Shown here: positions 61,334 through 64,000 of the stretch, piece by piece
Layout: each line of letters begins with the position of its first letter
How positions within the stretch are numbered: position 1 is the first letter of the stretch
NCBI RefSeq assembly: GCF_001423525.1
Contig: NZ_LMOI01000018.1
Span: 569,435-633,434 of the forward strand
Length of the DNA: 64,000 nucleotides
Origin: Arthrobacter sp. Leaf137
GTDB taxonomy: Bacteria; Actinomycetota; Actinomycetes; Actinomycetales; Micrococcaceae
Reading direction: 5' to 3'
Notes under the pieces: generated by a model
Told to the model about the DNA's origin: nothing
Databases searched by the model: none
The model's input: the letters and a program-made list of their open reading frames with translations, nothing else
Made by a program: the position numbers and the translations under genes

Positions 61334-62314
61334 ATGGCCATCCCCACGCCGAAACCGGCCCTTATCGCGGCCCTGGCAGTGTCCCTGCTGGGCCTGGCCG
61401 CATGCGCCGATCCGGGCGCGACGGCGGCGACAGCACCGACGTCGGAGGCTACCGCCACCGCAGCCGGCAAGACCTTCAACCTGTCCCCCGAGCAGGACCG
61501 CTTCAAGGTGGACTTGGACCAGGCAGCGGCCGCGCAGGTGCCCGACGCCATCAAGGCCGACGGCAAGCTGACCGTGGTGACCACCGGCGGCACGGCCCCG
61601 CTGAGCACGTTCGCCTCCGACAACAAGACCCTGATCGGCAGCGAGGTGGACATCGCCTACGCCGTGGGCGAGACCCTCGGCCTGCAGGTCGAGGTCCTCC
61701 CCGTCGCGTGGGCCGACTGGCCGCTGGGCATCGAGTCAGCCAAATACGAGGCCGTCCTCTCCAACGTGACCGTCACCGAGGCCCGCAAGGAGAAGTTCGA
61801 CTTCGCCACGTACCGCAACGACCTGCTCGGCTTCTACGCCAAGAGCGACTCGGACATGACCGAGGTAAAGGAAGCCAAGGACGTGGCGGGCAAGCGGGTC
61901 ATCGTTGGCTCCGGCACCAACCAGGAAGCCATCCTGGTGCGCTGGGACGAGGAGAACAAGAAGAACGGCCTCAAGCCGGTGGAGTTCCAGTATTACGACG
62001 ACGACTCCGCCTCCGGGCTGGCCCTCCAGTCGGGCCGTGCGGACCTGACGTTCGGCCCCAACGCCGGCGCTGCCTACAAGGCGGCGAAGGATGGGAAGAC
62101 CAAGCAGGTGGGCACCCTGGAGGGCGGCTGGCCGCTGAAGGCCGAGATCGCGTTCACCACCAAGAAGGGCAACGGCCTGGCTGTCGCCGCGCAAACCGCC
62201 CTGAACCACCTGATCGACGACGGTACCTACGCCAAGATCCTGGACCGCTGGGGCCTGTCCTCCGAGGCAATCCCGAAGTCCGAACTGAACCCGGCGGGCC
62301 TGCCCAAGAAGTAA
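61334..62314 (+). CDS. Amino-acid ABC transporter substrate-binding lipoprotein (orphan)
   Basis: A 326-residue lipoprotein. The signal ends in the lipobox LAAC (Cys24), followed by an Ala/Thr-rich linker and a bacterial extracellular solute-binding family 3 fold: GKLTVVTTGGTAPLSTFASDNKTLIGSEVDIAYAVGETLGLQVE, NVTVTEARKEKFDFATYRNDLLGFY and GKRVIVGSGTNQEAILVRWD. It binds polar amino acids or related ligands. No permease or ATPase lies nearby, and the gene is bounded by terminators, so it may serve a distant transporter. ATG 61334 has AAGGAGG upstream. Confidence 0.9.
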   Translation: MAIPTPKPALIAALAVSLLGLAACADPGATAATAPTSEATATAAGKTFNLSPEQDRFKVDLDQAAAAQVPDAIKADGKLTVVTTGGTAPLSTFASDNKTLIGSEVDIAYAVGETLGLQVEVLPVAWADWPLGIESAKYEAVLSNVTVTEARKEKFDFATYRNDLLGFYAKSDSDMTEVKEAKDVAGKRVIVGSGTNQEAILVRWDEENKKNGLKPVEFQYYDDDSASGLALQSGRADLTFGPNAGAAYKAAKDGKTKQVGTLEGGWPLKAEIAFTTKKGNGLAVAAQTALNHLIDDGTYAKILDRWGLSSEAIPKSELNPAGLPKK

Positions 62315-62333
62315 GCGGACCGCCGACGAATGG

Positions 62334-62374
62334 ATCCCCGCCCAGCACCTTCGGGTGCGAGGCGGGGATTCTTC
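62334..62374 (+). terminator. Rho-independent terminator
   Basis: ATCCCCGCC(CA)GCACC-TTCG-GGTGC(GA)GGCGGGGAT forms a 14-bp stem with a 2-nt internal mismatch and a TTCG tetraloop, then TTCTT. Confidence 0.88.
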
Positions 62375-62465
62375 ATTGCCCGGCCATAGCGCAGCGGCGC
62401 CGCCGTCCCTAGTCTTAGGACTATGGGGCCGCGAGGCCGATTGCGTGGTGGCACTAGGAGTTCCG

Positions 62466-63062
62466 GTGGAAGTACTTCTCCCTGAGTATCTGAGCTTCGA
62501 TTACCGCTGCCAGTTCCGTGGGATACCAGGCGTGCACCATGACCCGGACGACTATCCCCTCGTGTGGAACGTCAGCGTCAGCGGCCGCACCTGGGATGAC
62601 GCGGACGACGGCGGCGACGGCACGGAAGTCCGCGTCGGCGAAGCGGAACTGTATGTTGTTCCGGACGCCGGGATCATCGACCTCTTCCTGACCCTGGACG
62701 CTGTGAACCAGCACGTCGCCGCAGTGGGTGAAATGCTGACGATCAACCGCCCGGACCTGGTCAAGGACCTGGCCCTGGGCGGGGATCTGCTGATCCTGTC
62801 CAAGCTGCACGTGGCGCCGGAATTCCGCAGGAACAAGCTCGGTCATGAGATCCTGAAAGCCGTCCTGAGCAGCGTGGGCCGGTCAGCGTCCAAGGTCATC
62901 CTCGAAGCAGTCCCGGCGCCCGCGGAGAACGCACCCGCCGAAGGAACGGCCGGGTACGAGGCCGCGAAGGCGTCATTGCGCCGGTACTGGGAAAGCTTCG
63001 GCTTCCAGGCCGCCCACGGGGACTATCTGGTGTTCGAAGACATGAACGGCGTCGTCGACTGA
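62466..63062 (+). CDS. GNAT-fold protein
   Basis: A 198-residue protein. LLILSKLHVAPEFRRNKLGHEILKAVLSSVGRSASKVILEAVPAP contains the GNAT acetyl-CoA pyrophosphate-binding stretch (R-x-x-x-x-G-x-x-I/L), and YWESFGFQAAHGDYLVF is the C-terminal GNAT block. The N-terminal part is unusual (DYRCQFRGIPGVHHDPDDYPLVWNVSVSGRTWDDADDGG). GTG 62466 has AGGAG 5 nt upstream; earlier starts lack support. Acceptor unknown. Confidence 0.72.
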   Translation: MEVLLPEYLSFDYRCQFRGIPGVHHDPDDYPLVWNVSVSGRTWDDADDGGDGTEVRVGEAELYVVPDAGIIDLFLTLDAVNQHVAAVGEMLTINRPDLVKDLALGGDLLILSKLHVAPEFRRNKLGHEILKAVLSSVGRSASKVILEAVPAPAENAPAEGTAGYEAAKASLRRYWESFGFQAAHGDYLVFEDMNGVVD

Positions 63063-63125
63063 CCACCCAACCGCAACACCACGGCTGAGGAACAGGGGAA
63101 AGTGCACTGCCGGCAAGTTTGGCAA

Positions 63126-63131
63126 TAGTCT
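63126..63131 (+). promoter_or_regulatory. -10 box of a leaderless TetR gene
   Basis: TAGTCT, 6 nt, then ATG 63138. Confidence 0.5.
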
Positions 63132-63137
63132 GGCCAG

Positions 63138-63737
63138 ATGGGGACTAACACCGTGAACTCCGGCGAGCAGCTCGACAGGCAGTCCCGCATCCTCGAAGCG
63201 GCCCTGGACCTGCTGTCCCGGCACGGGATCTCGGGCGTGAGCATGCGCTCCGTCGCCCGGGAGGCCGGCGTCGCCCTGGGCCTGGTGAACTATTACTACG
63301 ACGACAAGACGAGCCTGATCCGGGCGGCCCTCCACCGCGTCGACGAGCACGACCTCCTGCTGGTCACACCCGATCCGGACTCAACTCCCGACGAACAGCT
63401 GCGCACGGCCCTGCGCCGGGTGGCGGGTGCGGATCTGCTGACCACCAAATACCTGTCGCTGCGCCTCCACCTCTGGGCCCTCGCCCAGGCCGATGAGGGC
63501 TACGCCGAAATCAATGCCGCCGCCTTCGACCGGTACATCGACGGCCTCGCCACTCTCGTGGCCAATGCCAGGCCCGGGCTCACCTGGGCTGAGTGCCGGG
63601 AACGCGCGTCCGATGTTGTCGTCATCCAGAACGGGATGTGGCTGACCTCCCTCCTGGGCGTGGACAAGGCCTCCATCCAGCGCAGCATCCAGCGCACCGA
63701 GGACATCGCCTTCGGCCCTGCACCGGACGCCGGCTAG
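63138..63737 (+). CDS. TetR-family regulator
   Basis: A 199-residue repressor. The HTH RQSRILEAALDLLSRHGISGVSMRSVAREAGVALGLVNYYYDDKTSLIRAAL is of the BetI/AcrR type. The C-terminal ligand-binding domain ends WLTSLLGVDKASIQRSIQRTEDIAF. Two mirror-image palindromes immediately downstream (63774-63812) are its likely operators, placed over the promoter of the next transcript. Confidence 0.88.
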   Translation: MGTNTVNSGEQLDRQSRILEAALDLLSRHGISGVSMRSVAREAGVALGLVNYYYDDKTSLIRAALHRVDEHDLLLVTPDPDSTPDEQLRTALRRVAGADLLTTKYLSLRLHLWALAQADEGYAEINAAAFDRYIDGLATLVANARPGLTWAECRERASDVVVIQNGMWLTSLLGVDKASIQRSIQRTEDIAFGPAPDAG

Positions 63738-63773
63738 GCAGAAGCGCCACAAACCCTCATCCTCCAGTCACAT

Positions 63774-63812
63774 TTGAACGAGTGTTCAACCTGCTATTGA
63801 ACACTCGTTCAA
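63774..63812. promoter_or_regulatory. Paired mirror-image TetR operators
   Basis: TTGAACGAGTGTTCAA (63774-63789) and its exact reverse complement TTGAACACTCGTTCAA (63797-63812) are separated by 7 bp. Each is itself palindromic in its outer six bases. The second site contains the -35 element TTGAAC of the promoter below. Confidence 0.85.
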
Positions 63813-63825
63813 CATGCATTACTGT
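63797..63825 (+). promoter_or_regulatory. Promoter of the 24-codon leaderless ORF
   Basis: -35 TTGAAC (63797-63802), 17-bp spacer, -10 TACTGT (63820-63825), then 6 nt to ATG 63832. The -35 is inside the second operator, so a bound TetR would block it. Confidence 0.65.
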
Positions 63826-63831
63826 CCTTCT

Positions 63832-63906
63832 ATGACGTACGCCACACCTGCCCGGGTTTCTGCTGACGGGGCCCGGCACTTCACCCCCCGCTCCGCGCCG
63901 CGCTAA
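63832..63906 (+). CDS. Putative 24-residue leader peptide
   Basis: The ORF starts at a leaderless ATG and encodes MTYATPARVSADGARHFTPR plus four residues. It is followed within 24 bp by a hairpin (63930-63956). It may be an attenuation-type leader peptide or simply an unstable upstream ORF. Without the downstream gene its role is undecided. Confidence 0.4.
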   Translation: MTYATPARVSADGARHFTPRSAPR

Positions 63907-63929
63907 GCCCGCCGGCCCGAAAACCCCGG

Positions 63930-63956
63930 CGCGATGTCCGCACCACGGACATCGCG
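63930..63956 (+). terminator. Possible attenuator/terminator hairpin
   Basis: CGCGATGTCCG, loop CACCA, CGGACATCGCG forms an 11-bp perfect stem. No U run follows, so it may be an attenuator, a sequestering element or part of the next gene. Confidence 0.45.
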
Positions 63957-64000
63957 CACCGCAAAAGTCACCTCCGCAGCACAGCCGCCGCACCCTCCGG
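63934..64000 (+). CDS. Possible start of a gene truncated at the window end
   Basis: An ATG at 63934 opens a frame without stop to the window end (MSAPRTSRTAKVTSAAQPPH then PP). No clear ribosome site is visible and the ATG lies within the hairpin, so confidence is low. It would be the natural regulated target of the TetR gene. Confidence 0.25.
   Translation, partial: MSAPRTSRTAKVTSAAQPPHPP

Noticed and set aside
1-64000. CRISPR array, insertion sequence or prophage
   Set aside because: No regularly spaced repeats, transposase motifs or phage structural genes were seen. The paired repeats found are operators, terminators or the nested palindrome.

Overview
The window looks like chromosomal DNA from a high-GC actinobacterium, most probably an Arthrobacter/Pseudarthrobacter-type member of the Micrococcaceae. 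This is inferred from the high GC content, many GTG starts, recurrent leaderless genes (a TANNNT -10 box 6-7 nt before the start codon), a SAM-IV-like riboswitch ahead of a DUF1737-rhodanese-metZ operon, a YkoEDC-type HMP/thiamin ECF transporter under a TPP riboswitch, an Mnh/Mrp antiporter operon with a fused MnhA, and a trehalose-phosphatase-like/GH15 fusion. I saw no insertion sequence, prophage, CRISPR array or rRNA. There is one tRNA (Gly, CCC).

Layout. 1-8.5 kb: end of a MarR regulator, a methyltransferase, a Phd/PIN toxin-antitoxin pair, a LysE exporter, a low-molecular-weight tyrosine phosphatase, and the p-aminobenzoate genes: pabB carrying an N-terminal P-loop kinase domain, and pabC, separated by an opposing cardiolipin synthase. 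8.5-16.6 kb: a TetR regulator with a palindromic operator, a small primase-tail-like protein, acetyltransferase genes, a large membrane protein joining a degenerate GH26-like ectodomain to an OpgC-type acyltransferase, the SAM-controlled sulfur operon and a YbdK-type ligase. 16.6-25.6 kb: an HTH-MurA fusion, a secreted protein, the TPP-controlled ECF transporter, a UPF0303 protein and a large six-hairpin glycosidase-like protein. 25.6-35.5 kb: the mnhACDEFG operon, an MFS carrier and a KhtTU-like K+/H+ efflux pair.

35.5-44.7 kb: dCTP deaminase, a secreted CAP/FG-GAP protein, tRNA-Gly, an alanine-dehydrogenase-like enzyme coupled to a tiny basic protein, an M20 amidohydrolase, and a divergent MFS/LysR pair with a clear T-N11-A operator. 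44.7-51.1 kb: a proline-utilisation-like block (putA, an amino-acid permease and a divergent LysR gene) in which putA and the permease share a 31-bp promoter-region element, with a 110-bp nested palindrome between them. 51.2-64 kb: panD, an AEC carrier and a sarcosine/N-methyltryptophan-type oxidase, a DHA2 exporter, the pseudo-phosphatase/GH15 fusion, redox enzymes (LLM, AKR, DJ-1), an orphan amino-acid binding lipoprotein, a GNAT protein, and a TetR gene followed by two mirror-image operators over a leaderless promoter at the window edge.

The most interesting points are the domain fusions that carry apparently inactivated enzyme domains (OpgC and GH15 proteins), the shared putA/permease promoter element with the nearby nested palindrome, and the mirrored TetR operators that drive a 24-codon leaderless ORF followed by a hairpin.
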